From Bacillota bacterium (GTDB lineage: Bacteria; Bacillota; Clostridia; Oscillospirales; Oscillospiraceae): a DNA stretch of 64,000 bases. Below the pieces are notes generated by a model. It was given only the letters and a program-made list of their open reading frames with translations, was not told where the DNA came from and did not search any database. Below are positions 33,663-44,528 of the stretch, piece by piece; position 1 is the stretch's first letter; each line of letters opens with the position of its first letter. The stretch spans positions 1 to 64,000 of the forward strand of contig JAETQY010000007.1 in assembly GCA_021770445.1 (NCBI GenBank), in the 5' to 3' direction. A program made the position numbers and the translations under genes.

Positions 33663-34493
33663 ATGAAACACAGAAAAAAGGGACTGGTTGTGTGGATCGC
33701 GGTGGTGCTGGCGCTGCTGGCAGGGGCACTGCTGGTTGGTTCGCCGGGCCGGTCGGAGAGTGTGCAGGAGACCATGCGGGACGCCGTGCTCCACGACGTG
33801 AACCAGGTCAGCCTCTTTGGGCTGAAGGCGGTCAACCCAGGCCTGATCTCCGCCTTCCTGATCACGGCGGTGCTGCTTCTGGCCGCCGTTTTGATCCGCC
33901 TGCTGGTGATCCCCCGCTTCCGGTATATGCCGGGGAGATTCCAGATGGTGCTGGAGGAGGCGGTGGGCCTGTTTGACGGCATGGCCAGAAACAGCAGCCC
34001 CCACCGGAACCGCTTTATGGGCGCCTACATCTTTGCCGCCGGTTCGTTCATCTTTGTGGGGACCCTCTTTGAGCTGCTGGGACTCCAGGCCATTACGGTC
34101 CACGGACACCCCATTACCCTGCCCGCCCCTCTGTCCGACGTCAACGCGGCCATCGCTCTGGGCACCCTGTCCTATCTGGTGATCCTCTCCGGCGGCGTGG
34201 TCTCCAACGGGGTGAAGGGAGTAGGCAGGACGCTGAAGGAGTTCTCCCTGCCCATCTCCATGAGCTTCCGTCTCTTCGGGGCGCTGCTCAGCGGACTGCT
34301 GGTGACTGAGCTGGTTTACTATTATGTAAACCTAAGCTTCGTCCTTCCGGTGGTGGTGGGGGTGCTGTTCACCCTGCTCCACGCCCTGATCCAGACCTAC
34401 GTGCTCACCATGCTGGTGTCCATGTACTACGGCGAGGTGTCCGAGCCGGCTGAGCCAAAGCAAAAAAAGAAAAAAGCAATTGCAAAGACATAA
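33663..34493 (+). CDS. atpB: ATP synthase F0 subunit a
   Basis: The 276-residue membrane subunit starts at ATG 33663, with GAAGGGA seven bases ahead. It forms the ion channel beside the c-ring. The essential Arg lies in helix 4 as PISMSFRLFGALLSGLL (usual LRLFGN, with N replaced by A). The last helices are LPVVVGVLFTLLHALIQTYVLTMLVSMYYGEV, and a Lys-rich cytoplasmic tail follows. The N-terminal part has a hydrophobic first helix and an extracellular loop. It is the first gene of the operon; there is no atpI before it. Confidence 0.93.
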   Translation: MKHRKKGLVVWIAVVLALLAGALLVGSPGRSESVQETMRDAVLHDVNQVSLFGLKAVNPGLISAFLITAVLLLAAVLIRLLVIPRFRYMPGRFQMVLEEAVGLFDGMARNSSPHRNRFMGAYIFAAGSFIFVGTLFELLGLQAITVHGHPITLPAPLSDVNAAIALGTLSYLVILSGGVVSNGVKGVGRTLKEFSLPISMSFRLFGALLSGLLVTELVYYYVNLSFVLPVVVGVLFTLLHALIQTYVLTMLVSMYYGEVSEPAEPKQKKKKAIAKT

Positions 34494-34510
34494 TATAGGG
34501 GGTTTTTATC

Positions 34511-34867
34511 ATGAAACAGCTGATGAAGAAAGTTTTAGTCCTGGCCGGCGTGCTGGTGCTGGCCCTGTCCCTGGCCGCGCCTGCCTTTGCCGCTGGTGCG
34601 CCCGATTCCCAGGAGGCCGCCGCTCAGGTCCAGGAGGATAACACCCTCGGTCTGAAAGCCATTGCAGCCGGTATCGCGGTGGGTGTGGCCGCCGCTGGCG
34701 GTGCGGTGGGTATGGGTATGGCCACCGCCAAATCCACCGAGAGCATCGCCCGTCAGCCCGAGGCGGAGGGCAAGGTTCGCACCACGCTGATGCTGGGCCT
34801 GGTCTTTATTGAGACGGCCATCATCTACGCGCTGCTGGTGGTCATCCTGATTATCTTCGTACTGTAA
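34511..34867 (+). CDS. atpE: ATP synthase F0 subunit c with N-terminal signal peptide
   Basis: 118 residues, against the usual 70-90. Residues 1-28 form a typical signal peptide (MKQLMKKVLVLAGVLVLALS, then a small-residue site AFA). The mature part has helix 1 (GIAVGVAAAGGAVGMGMA), the polar loop ARQPEA and helix 2 with the ion-carrying Glu in LGLVFIETAIIYALL. The Gln of helix 1 that helps bind sodium in Ilyobacter-type rings is Met here, though Thr after Glu and the Tyr are kept. Proton use is therefore a little more likely, but not settled. Signal-bearing c subunits are known in a few bacteria, for example Aquifex. Confidence 0.93.
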   Translation: MKQLMKKVLVLAGVLVLALSLAAPAFAAGAPDSQEAAAQVQEDNTLGLKAIAAGIAVGVAAAGGAVGMGMATAKSTESIARQPEAEGKVRTTLMLGLVFIETAIIYALLVVILIIFVL

Positions 34868-34881
34868 GGCAGGTGAAAGAC

Positions 34882-35364
34882 ATGCCGCTGAATATTGATT
34901 GGCAGCAGATTTTGCTGCACTGGATGAATCTGGCCATCCTCACCGGCGGGCTGTATTTCCTGCTCTACAAGCCGGTCAAGGACTTTATGGCCAAGCGGGA
35001 GGCTCACTACCGCAGCCTGGACGAGGAGGCCTCCGCCAAGCTGGCAGAGGCGGAGCGGATCAAAGAGGAGCGCCAGGCCAAGCTAGACAGCGCCGACGAG
35101 GAGATCCGGCAGATGAAGGCCAAGAGTCAGCAGGCGGTCCAGAAGTCGGCCGAGGAGCAGTTGGCTCAGGCCCAGGACCAGGCCAGGCAGATCGTGGCCC
35201 ACGCCCAGATGGAGGCGGAGAACAGCCGGGAGCGGGTGCTGAAGGAGTCCCAGCGGGAGCTGCGGAAGCTGGCCGCCCAGGCCACCAAACAACTGGCCTT
35301 CCACGCCGATCCCTTCGACCAGTTCCTGGACCTGGCGGAGGAGGAGGACGACTATGCGCAGTAA
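34882..35364 (+). CDS. atpF: ATP synthase F0 subunit b
   Basis: The 160-residue protein starts at ATG 34882; a GTG at 34873 is possible. It has one N-terminal transmembrane helix (about 8-28, ILLHWMNLAILTGGLYFLLY) and a long charged coiled-coil region (30-140) that forms the peripheral stalk. The last 20 residues (PFDQFLDLAEEEDDYAQ) are acidic. In other clostridia a separate delta gene follows; here the next gene starts inside the last 11 bases of atpF and encodes the fused delta-alpha protein. The b C-terminus should dock on that delta-like domain. Confidence 0.93.
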   Translation: MPLNIDWQQILLHWMNLAILTGGLYFLLYKPVKDFMAKREAHYRSLDEEASAKLAEAERIKEERQAKLDSADEEIRQMKAKSQQAVQKSAEEQLAQAQDQARQIVAHAQMEAENSRERVLKESQRELRKLAAQATKQLAFHADPFDQFLDLAEEEDDYAQ

Positions 35365-37114
35365 CAGAAGCGGCCTGACGGCGGAGCTGCGCAGCGCCAA
35401 GAAGCCGACGGAGGAGCAGACCAGACGGTTCAACCTGTTTCTCACCCGCACCTATGGCAGGGCGGTCCCCCTGCGTTGGGAGCAGGACGACACCCTGCGC
35501 TCGGGCTTTCAGCTCCGGGTGGGCTCCGACATCTACGACTGGAGCCTGAATGGACGGGTCCGGCAGTTCCAGGACTATCTGTACCAGCTGGAGTCCGGTC
35601 AGGAGGACCTGCTCCCCCTGATGCGTCAGGCGGTGGAGGACTGGTCCCTGGCCGTGGTGCCCGAGGAGATCGGCACGGTGCTGACGGTGGATAGCGAGAT
35701 CGCCGTGGTGGACGGCCTGGAGCACGCCCAGTACGGGGAGATTCTGGTGTTTACCTCGGGGGTCAAGGGCATGGTCCAGGACCTGCGCCGGGGCAAGGTG
35801 AGCTGCATCATCTTCGGAGACGCCGAGGAGATCAGCGCGGGCAGCATTGTCCGCCGCACCAAGAAGACCGCCGGTATGCCGGTGGGCGAGCAGTTTTTAG
35901 GTCGGGTGGTGGATGCCCTGGGCGTCCCTATGGACGGAAAGGGGCGCATTGAGGCGGAGAGCTACCGCCCGGTGGAGTCCCCCGCCCCCGGGATTTTGGA
36001 CCGCCAGCCGGTGAACACCCCCATGGAGACCGGCCTGCTCACCATCGACTCCATGTTCCCCATCGGCCGGGGCCAGCGGGAGCTCATCATCGGCGACCGC
36101 CAGACCGGCAAGACCGCCATCGCCCTGGATACCATCCTGAACCAGAAGGGGAAGGACGTGGTTTGCATCTATGTGTGCATCGGGCAGAAGACCAGCTCGG
36201 TGGCCCAGATGGTGGAGAACCTCAGCCGCCGGGGGGCCATGAGCTACACCTGTGTGGTCAGTGCCCCGGCGGGGGCGTCGGCGGCGCTACAGTATATCGC
36301 GCCCTACGCCGGCTGTGCCCTGGGGGAATATTTTATGTACCGGGGTCAGGATGTGCTCATCATCTATGACGACCTGTCCAAGCACGCCGTGGCCTACCGG
36401 GCGCTGTCCCTGCTGCTGGAGCGCTCCCCCGGCCGTGAGGCCTATCCCGGCGACGTGTTCTATCTCCACTCCCGCCTGCTGGAGCGGGCGGCCCACCTCA
36501 GCGACGAGCTGGGGGGCGGCAGCATGACCGCCCTGCCCATTGTGGAGACCCAGGCGGGGGACGTGTCCGCCTATATCCCCACCAATATTATCTCCATCAC
36601 CGACGGACAGATCTTCCTGGAGAGCGACCTGTTCTTCTCCGGCCAGCGGCCCGCTGTCAACGTGGGTCTGTCGGTGTCCCGTGTAGGCGGCGACGCCCAG
36701 ACCAAGGCCATGAAGAAGGCCGCGGGCACCCTGCGCCTGGAGCTGGCCCAGTACCGGGAGATGGAGGTGTTCACCCAGTTCTCCAGCGACTTGGACGAGG
36801 CCACCAAGCGCCAGCTGGCCTATGGCCAGGGGCTGATGCGTCTGCTGCGCCAGCCCCAGTACGCCCCCTTCTCCCAGCACCAGCAGGTGGTGATGCTGGT
36901 GGCCGCCCTGGGCCATGTAATGCAGGACCTCACGACAGAGCAGGTGGAAGCGTTCCGCACGGGCCTGCTGGCCTATGTGGAGGAGACCTCCCCGGACCTG
37001 TGCCGGCGGATCGACATGACTGGCCTGCTCACCCCGGAGGACCGGGAGGAGATACTGGACCTGTCCCGGAAATTCCTGACGTCCTTCCGGGAGGGCGGGA
37101 AGAGAGGCGCCTGA
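35354..37114 (+). CDS. atpA: ATP synthase F1 alpha subunit with N-terminal delta-subunit C-terminal domain (delta-alpha fusion)
   Basis: This protein has 586 residues, about 80 more than alpha subunits. Residues 18-79 read like the C-terminal domain of delta: PTEEQTRRFNLFLTRTYGR, then LRSGFQLRVGSDIYDWSLNG and RVRQFQDYL (delta pattern: EEQ..L...TG..V, GG..LRIGD.V.D.S..GRL..L). From about residue 84 a complete alpha follows: VVPEEIGTVLTVDSEIAVVDG, P-loop GDRQTGKT (247-254), DDLSKHAVAYR and the Arg-finger region NVGLSVSRVGGDAQ. GAGGAGGAGG precedes the ATG and it overlaps atpF by 11 bases. There is no atpH anywhere in the operon and no helical delta N-terminal domain. Confidence 0.93.
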   Translation: MRSNRSGLTAELRSAKKPTEEQTRRFNLFLTRTYGRAVPLRWEQDDTLRSGFQLRVGSDIYDWSLNGRVRQFQDYLYQLESGQEDLLPLMRQAVEDWSLAVVPEEIGTVLTVDSEIAVVDGLEHAQYGEILVFTSGVKGMVQDLRRGKVSCIIFGDAEEISAGSIVRRTKKTAGMPVGEQFLGRVVDALGVPMDGKGRIEAESYRPVESPAPGILDRQPVNTPMETGLLTIDSMFPIGRGQRELIIGDRQTGKTAIALDTILNQKGKDVVCIYVCIGQKTSSVAQMVENLSRRGAMSYTCVVSAPAGASAALQYIAPYAGCALGEYFMYRGQDVLIIYDDLSKHAVAYRALSLLLERSPGREAYPGDVFYLHSRLLERAAHLSDELGGGSMTALPIVETQAGDVSAYIPTNIISITDGQIFLESDLFFSGQRPAVNVGLSVSRVGGDAQTKAMKKAAGTLRLELAQYREMEVFTQFSSDLDEATKRQLAYGQGLMRLLRQPQYAPFSQHQQVVMLVAALGHVMQDLTTEQVEAFRTGLLAYVEETSPDLCRRIDMTGLLTPEDREEILDLSRKFLTSFREGGKRGA

Positions 37115-37115
37115 T

Positions 37116-39417
<2,302 letters not shown>

Positions 39418-39418
<1 letters not shown>

Positions 39419-39831
39419 TGGATACTTTTCAGGTCCACATCCTGGCCGCCGACCAGACCTTTTACGAGGGCCCCTGCCTCAGCCTGACCATCCCCGCCAG
39501 CGACGGGGAGCTGGGGATCTTAGCCCACCACAGCCCCATGATCGCCGCGGTGAAGCCGGGCACCCTGCGCTACCAGATCCCAGGGGAGGAGCCCCGGCTG
39601 GCCGCCATCTCCCCGGGCATCGTGAAGGTGGAGAAGGACGACGTTCTGGTCCTGGTGGACTCCGCCGAGCGGCCCGAGGACATCGACGTAGTCCGGGCCC
39701 AGCGGGAGGCGGACGAGGCGAGGGAGGCCCTCCTCCAGAAGCGGAGCCGGCAGGAGCACCAGATTGCCCAGGCCACCCTGGCCCGGGCGCTGAACCGGCT
39801 GAGAGTAAAAAATATGGGGATCGGGAGATAA
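39418..39831 (+). CDS. atpC: ATP synthase F1 epsilon subunit
   Basis: The 137-residue protein starts in a TGATG overlap with beta. The N-terminal beta-sandwich shows FQVHILAADQTFYEGPC, ASDGELGILAHHSPMIAAVKPG and ISPGIVKVEKDDVLVLVDSA. The C-terminal helical hairpin (about 88-137, EDIDVVRAQREADEAREALL) is complete and may brake ATP hydrolysis. It is the last gene of the operon. Confidence 0.95.
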
Positions 39832-39883
39832 TAACCTGCGGCAGCTTTAGACATGGATTTAGGTTTCAAGAAAGGCGGAAGGC

Positions 39884-40720
39884 ATGTATCAGTACGGCGG
39901 CAGTGTGCTCTATCACTATACCGATTTCCAGGCGGTGGACGGTATCCTCCGTCAGGCTCAGCTGCGGGTGAACAACGTGCTGCGGATGAACGATTCCGCC
40001 GAGATGCGCCACTTCATGACCCGGCTGTGCAGCGCCATTCTGGACCGGCTGGAGCAGGAGGGAGACGGCCGCCACGCGGAACAGGTGCGTAGCTTGTTCC
40101 GGGCGGAGATGAAAAAAGAATACTCCGCCTACGCCGCCTGCTTCTCCTTCCACCGGGATGACGCCGCCCAGTGGGAGCGCTACGGCAACCGAGGCCGGGG
40201 CATCTGCATCGCCTTTCAGCGGGAGCATCTGGAAAAGATCGCCCAGGGCCCCCTGTCCCTCCAGGCGGTCTTTTACCAGAACAGCATGGCCGGCCACCCC
40301 ATGGTGGAGGTGTTCTGCCAGCTGATCCGGGACGGGGAGGAGCTGTCCGGGGACAACCCGGCGGTGAAAAGGGCCATGTGCGACGCCTGGGCCTGCTCCG
40401 TCTCCTTTAAGCACCCCTCCTTCCGCTCGGAGTACGAGATGCGTCTGGTGGTCTCCCCCTTTGAGAAGGATACCCTTCCTATCCAGCCCTGCTATCACAT
40501 CACCAAGGAGCGGATCAAGAAGTACTATCCCCTGGACCTGAGCGAAATGTGTGGAAAAATCGGGATCGGGATCGAGGACCTGGTGACTGAGATGATTATA
40601 GGGCCCGACTCCACCCAGTCCCTGGGTATGTTTCAGGACTACCTCCGGGACAACGGTCTGCACAAGCTGGCGGAGCGGGTGTCCCTGTCCGACTGTCCCC
40701 TGCGGACGCTGCCCCTGTAA
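39884..40720 (+). CDS. DUF2971 family protein
   Basis: The 278-residue soluble protein starts LYHYTDFQAVDGILRQAQLRVNN, then VLRMNDSAEMRHF and a middle part ACFSFHRDDAAQWERYGNRGRGICIAF, which is the DUF2971 pattern (family members occur near defence and abortive-infection loci as well as alone). The YGNRGRGICIAF region resembles the nucleotide-handling core proposed for this family, but no activity is known to me. AAAGGCGG lies before the ATG. It follows the ATP synthase operon by 52 bases and could be read through from it; a terminator follows. Confidence 0.85.
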   Translation: MYQYGGSVLYHYTDFQAVDGILRQAQLRVNNVLRMNDSAEMRHFMTRLCSAILDRLEQEGDGRHAEQVRSLFRAEMKKEYSAYAACFSFHRDDAAQWERYGNRGRGICIAFQREHLEKIAQGPLSLQAVFYQNSMAGHPMVEVFCQLIRDGEELSGDNPAVKRAMCDAWACSVSFKHPSFRSEYEMRLVVSPFEKDTLPIQPCYHITKERIKKYYPLDLSEMCGKIGIGIEDLVTEMIIGPDSTQSLGMFQDYLRDNGLHKLAERVSLSDCPLRTLPL

Positions 40721-40736
40721 GTTTGAGCTGACAAGA

Positions 40737-40761
40737 AGGCCCGGCAGAACGCCGGGCTTTT
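40737..40761. terminator. Bidirectional terminator between DUF2971 and MATE genes
   Basis: AAGGCCCGGC pairs with GCCGGGCTTTT over a five-base loop. Confidence 0.9.
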
Positions 40762-40763
40762 CC

Positions 40764-42089
40764 TTATGCGTCAGGGGAGAGCCGGGCCTGGTCTCTGCGG
40801 ACCAGGATACTCCAGAAGGTCACCACCCCGATCCAGCCCAGACCGGTGGCCAGAGCCACGGCGGGCAGGCCCATGACGGGGACTAGGAGGAAGGAGAGCA
40901 GCACCCGCAGGGAGATATGACCGGTGGCCCCGATGACCGGGAGGTGGACCAGGCCCCGGCCCCGGAAGTAGCCGGCCTGGCCGCTGCCCAGAAAGTTGAA
41001 CAGGTAGAAGCAAGCCACCAGCCGGAGGTAGCCCATGGCGGGGGTCAGGGCGGCCGTTCCTCCGGCGGGCAGCACCAGCCTGAGGCAGGGCTCCGCCCCC
41101 AAAATCATCACCAGCGACATGAAGATACCGAAGAAGAACAGCAGCCGCTGTCCCCGGCCAAAGCCCTCCCGAACCCGGCCATCTTTCCCGGCCCCAGTGT
41201 TCTGGCCGGTAAAGACGGCCACCGCCGCCGCGCCGCTGTCCCCGAAGGAGTTGGCGAAGCCCTCGATGCGGGTGGCGGCGGTGAAGGCCACAATGGCCTC
41301 CTCACCCAGGGAGTTGACCGCCCCCTGGACCAGCAGCTTGCCGATGTACAGGCTGCACATGTGCAGGGCGGTGACAAAGCTGAACCGGGCGGTACGCTTG
41401 AGCAGGGGGAGGTCCATCACCATGTCCTCCCGGTGGAACATCAGCGCGGGGAAGCGCAGGCGGAGGTAGGCCACGCACAGCACGGCGGCCAGGGCCTGGG
41501 CCAGCACGGTGGCCAGAGCGGCTCCGGCTGTCCCCATGGAGGGCACAAGGGCCAGGTCCAGAATGAGATTGGCCCCCATGGACAGAGCCAGAAAGCCCAG
41601 GGCGGCCCGGGTGTTGCCTACCGCCCGCAGCACCCCGGAGGCCAGATGGTAGGCAAAGGCGGCGGGAAAGCCCAGGAAGATGATGCGCAGATAGTCCTCG
41701 GCGCAGGCGGCCACATTGGCGGGGGTCTGGAGCAGGTCCAGCAGCGGGGACAGGACGACCAACCCCAGAGCCGTCAGCATTACGCAGGCCCCAGCCCCGA
41801 AGAGGCCGGACAGGTAGAACTCCCGGCGGAAGGCAGGGCCGTCCTCGGCGCCGTAGAACTGGGACAGGAGGGTGCCCACCCCATCACAGCCTCCGCTGAT
41901 GAGGAACAGGAAGAGGTTCATTACCGACCCGGCCACCCCCACGGCGGCAAAGGCGGTGTCCCCCACAAAGTTCCCCACGATCACCGCGTCTATGGTATTG
42001 TAAAGCTGCTGGAGGATGTTCCCCGCTAGCAGCGGAACGGACAGGGCGATCAACTGGCGGCTGATGTTTCCCTGGGTGAGCTGATTCAT
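40764..42089 (-). CDS. MATE family efflux transporter
   Basis: This protein has 441 residues and 12 membrane spans in two six-helix halves. It opens MNQLTQGNISRQLIALSVPLLAGNILQQLYNTIDAVIVGN, the usual MATE (DinF/NorM group) start, with YNTIDAVIVGNFVG and the second-half ATRIEGFANSFGDSGAAAVAVFTGQNTGAG. It exports drugs or metabolites in exchange for protons or sodium. It is divergent from a LysR regulator 130 bases away, which may control it. ATG is at 42089 with AGGG-type ribosome site. Substrate is unknown. Confidence 0.93.
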   Translation of the reverse strand: MNQLTQGNISRQLIALSVPLLAGNILQQLYNTIDAVIVGNFVGDTAFAAVGVAGSVMNLFLFLISGGCDGVGTLLSQFYGAEDGPAFRREFYLSGLFGAGACVMLTALGLVVLSPLLDLLQTPANVAACAEDYLRIIFLGFPAAFAYHLASGVLRAVGNTRAALGFLALSMGANLILDLALVPSMGTAGAALATVLAQALAAVLCVAYLRLRFPALMFHREDMVMDLPLLKRTARFSFVTALHMCSLYIGKLLVQGAVNSLGEEAIVAFTAATRIEGFANSFGDSGAAAVAVFTGQNTGAGKDGRVREGFGRGQRLLFFFGIFMSLVMILGAEPCLRLVLPAGGTAALTPAMGYLRLVACFYLFNFLGSGQAGYFRGRGLVHLPVIGATGHISLRVLLSFLLVPVMGLPAVALATGLGWIGVVTFWSILVRRDQARLSPDA

Positions 42090-42218
42090 GGCAGCGCCCC
42101 CCTTTACGGCTTGCGGGGCCGGCCCCGCTGTGAACAGTATAGCCCATCAGATTTCCCTTGTAAAATGCTGATTATACCGCTATAATATAATCTATCCATT
42201 ATATTTGGAGGGAGCGGC

Positions 42219-43139
42219 ATGACTCAACAGGAGATCGAGGTCTTTCTGACGGTGGCGCGACTGGGAAGTGTCTCGGCGGCCGCCCAGGCGCTGTATATCA
42301 CCCAGCCGGCGGTGAGCCGGCACCTGCGGGCCCTGGAGGAGGCCCTGGGCTGCACCCTGGTCAGCCGGGGCCGGGGGAAGCGGCAGACGGAGCTCACCGA
42401 CCGGGGGCGGGATTTTGTCCAGGTGGCGGAGAAGTGGCGGCTGCTGTGGCAGGAGGCCCGGGAGGTGGCCGGGCAGGACCGGACGCAGACCCTCCGGGTG
42501 GCCTCGGTGGGCAGCCTGTCCACCTACCTGCTGCCCCCGGTGTTCCGGGAGTTTCTGGCCGTCCCCGGACGGACCCTCACCTTTCACCACTACCACTCCC
42601 GGGAGGCCTACGACTATGTCGCCCAGGGGCTGGCGGATATTGCCCTGATCTCCGACCACATGTACCACCCCCAGGTGGAGACCGTTCCCGCCTTCCGCTC
42701 GGCCATGGTGCTGCTCACCGGCCCTGGCCTGCCCTGGCCAGAGACCATCCACCCCTCTCAGCTGGACCCGGCCAAGGAGCTGCGCCTGCCCTGGAACCCG
42801 GAGTACGACCTGTGGCACTCCTTCTGGTTCAGCGCGGCGGCTGTCCCCCGGGCGGTGCTGGACCAGATGTCACTGCTGGAGGAGTTCTTCTCCTGGCAGG
42901 GGAGCTGGAGGGACAGCTGGGCCATTGCTCCCTCCATTGTGGCTGTCCCCCTGTCCCGGAAGCTGGGGCTGACCCTCCGGCAGCTGGAGGAGGGGCCAGC
43001 CGATGAGATCATCTACTACCTGCTGGGCCCCAGGCGGAAGGAGGGGCTCGCCCGGGACTTTCTGGACTGCCTGGACCGGGAGCTGGGGCGACGGCCAGAG
43101 GCCCGGTCGCTGCTCCGGAGCGGCACGAAAGAGGAGTAA
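42219..43139 (+). CDS. LysR-family transcriptional regulator
   Basis: The 306-residue protein has the LysR winged helix (residues 1-60): IEVFLTVARLGSVSAAAQALYITQPAVSRHLRALEEALGCTLV. The rest is a periplasmic-binding-like effector domain starting LRVASVGSLSTYLLPPVFREF. GGAGGGAG precedes the ATG. It is divergent from the MATE gene and 113 bases upstream of a dicarboxylate/amino acid symporter gene, so it may govern either. The coinducer cannot be predicted. Confidence 0.94.
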   Translation: MTQQEIEVFLTVARLGSVSAAAQALYITQPAVSRHLRALEEALGCTLVSRGRGKRQTELTDRGRDFVQVAEKWRLLWQEAREVAGQDRTQTLRVASVGSLSTYLLPPVFREFLAVPGRTLTFHHYHSREAYDYVAQGLADIALISDHMYHPQVETVPAFRSAMVLLTGPGLPWPETIHPSQLDPAKELRLPWNPEYDLWHSFWFSAAAVPRAVLDQMSLLEEFFSWQGSWRDSWAIAPSIVAVPLSRKLGLTLRQLEEGPADEIIYYLLGPRRKEGLARDFLDCLDRELGRRPEARSLLRSGTKEE

Positions 43140-43170
43140 GGGCTGTTTGTCAAAATTGAGAAATATTTCC

Positions 43171-43199
43171 TTGCCTTTGGCATATATTTTTGTTATACT
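43171..43199 (+). promoter_or_regulatory. Promoter of symporter gene
   Basis: TTGCCT (43171-43176) and TATACT (43194-43199), spacing 17; AT-rich spacer. Confidence 0.75.
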
Positions 43200-43252
43200 T
43201 TATAAAGAGAGTGCCAAGTTCCGTCCGCTGTGTTGTATGAAAGGAGAGAGCT

Positions 43253-44479
43253 ATGAGCAAGAAACTAAGTCTGCCTGCACAGATCCTGATCGCCCTTGTA
43301 GCTGGCATCGCCGTGGGCCTGGTGTGCTACTTCACCGGGACCAAGGACATCACCACCGCCTACCTGAAGCCCTTCGGAGACATCTTTGTCAACCTGATGA
43401 AGTTCATCGTGGTCCCCGTGGTGCTGCTGTCCATGATCGACGGCATCATCTCCATGAACGATATGCGGAAGGTGGGCTCGGTGGGCATCAAAACGGTGGC
43501 CTACTTCATGGTCACTACCGCCATCGCCTGCGTCATCGGCCTGGTGTTCGCCAACATCTTCAAGGCCGCGGGCCTATTCCCCATTCTGGACCCCAACAGC
43601 GCCGAGTATGATGCCAAGGAGTTCGGCGGCTTCATGTCCACCCTGGTGTCCATCTTCCCCACCAACATGTGGAAGTCCTTTACCGAGGCCAACATGCTCC
43701 AGGTGATCGTCATCTCCCTGTTCCTGGGCGGGTCTATCCTGGCCGCCGGGGAGAAGGCGCAGCTGTGCCGGGACTTTGTCACCTCGGCCTACGCGGTGAT
43801 TGAGAAGCTGATGGGCTTTATCATCAGCCTGGCCCCCATCGGCGTGTTCACCTACATGGCCTGGGTGGTGGCTACCCAGGGCTCTGAAATTTTGCTGTCC
43901 CTGTTGCTGGTCATTATCTGCGCCTACCTGGGCTACGTCGTCCACGCCGTGCTGGTGTACTCGGCCTCCGCTCAGGTCTTTGCCGGTATGAGCCCCATCG
44001 CCTTCTTCAAGGGCGCCTTTGCCGCTATGATCTTCGCCTTCACCTCCGCCTCCTCCGCCGCCACCCTGCCGGTGGCCAAGGAGTGCGCCGCCGAGATGGG
44101 CGCGGAGGACGACATCGCCTCCTTCGTCCTGCCCCTGGGCTCCACCATCAACATGGACGGCACCGCCATCTACCAGTGCGTGGCCACCGTGTTCCTGGCC
44201 TCCTGCGCCAACATCAACCTGACCCTGGGCCAGATGGTCATTGTTGTGCTCACCGCCACCCTGGCCTCCATCGGCACCGCCGGTGTCTCCGGCGCGGGTA
44301 TGATCATGCTGGCCATGGTGCTGGAGACCCTGGGCATCCCCGTGTCCTACATCGGTCTCATCGTGGCAGTGGACCGGATCTTCGACATGGGCCGTACCTG
44401 CCTGAACGTGACGGGGGACATCTCCTGCGCCGTCTGCGTCACCAAATGGGAGGGCAGAAAGGAAGCCGCCAAGCGCTGA
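43253..44479 (+). CDS. Dicarboxylate/amino acid:cation symporter (DAACS family)
   Basis: This membrane protein has 408 residues. Motifs of the GltP/GltPh fold are visible: MKFIVVPVVLLSMIDGI in helix 3, the serine-rich re-entrant loop FTSASSAATLPVAKECA, the helix 7 motif LPLGSTINMDGTAIYQ (NMDGT) and hairpin 2 IGTAGVSGAGMIMLAMVL. It takes up glutamate, aspartate or a C4-dicarboxylate with sodium or protons. AAAGGAGAG precedes the ATG. It has its own promoter and terminator and sits after a LysR gene. Confidence 0.95.
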   Translation: MSKKLSLPAQILIALVAGIAVGLVCYFTGTKDITTAYLKPFGDIFVNLMKFIVVPVVLLSMIDGIISMNDMRKVGSVGIKTVAYFMVTTAIACVIGLVFANIFKAAGLFPILDPNSAEYDAKEFGGFMSTLVSIFPTNMWKSFTEANMLQVIVISLFLGGSILAAGEKAQLCRDFVTSAYAVIEKLMGFIISLAPIGVFTYMAWVVATQGSEILLSLLLVIICAYLGYVVHAVLVYSASAQVFAGMSPIAFFKGAFAAMIFAFTSASSAATLPVAKECAAEMGAEDDIASFVLPLGSTINMDGTAIYQCVATVFLASCANINLTLGQMVIVVLTATLASIGTAGVSGAGMIMLAMVLETLGIPVSYIGLIVAVDRIFDMGRTCLNVTGDISCAVCVTKWEGRKEAAKR

Positions 44480-44490
44480 ATCTGATAGAC

Positions 44491-44528
44491 AAAAAACAGC
44501 CTGTGCCGTGGGGCACAGGCTGTTTTTG
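44491..44528. terminator. Bidirectional terminator after symporter
   Basis: ACAGCCTGTGCC pairs with GGCACAGGCTGT with A- and T-runs on the two sides. Confidence 0.92.
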
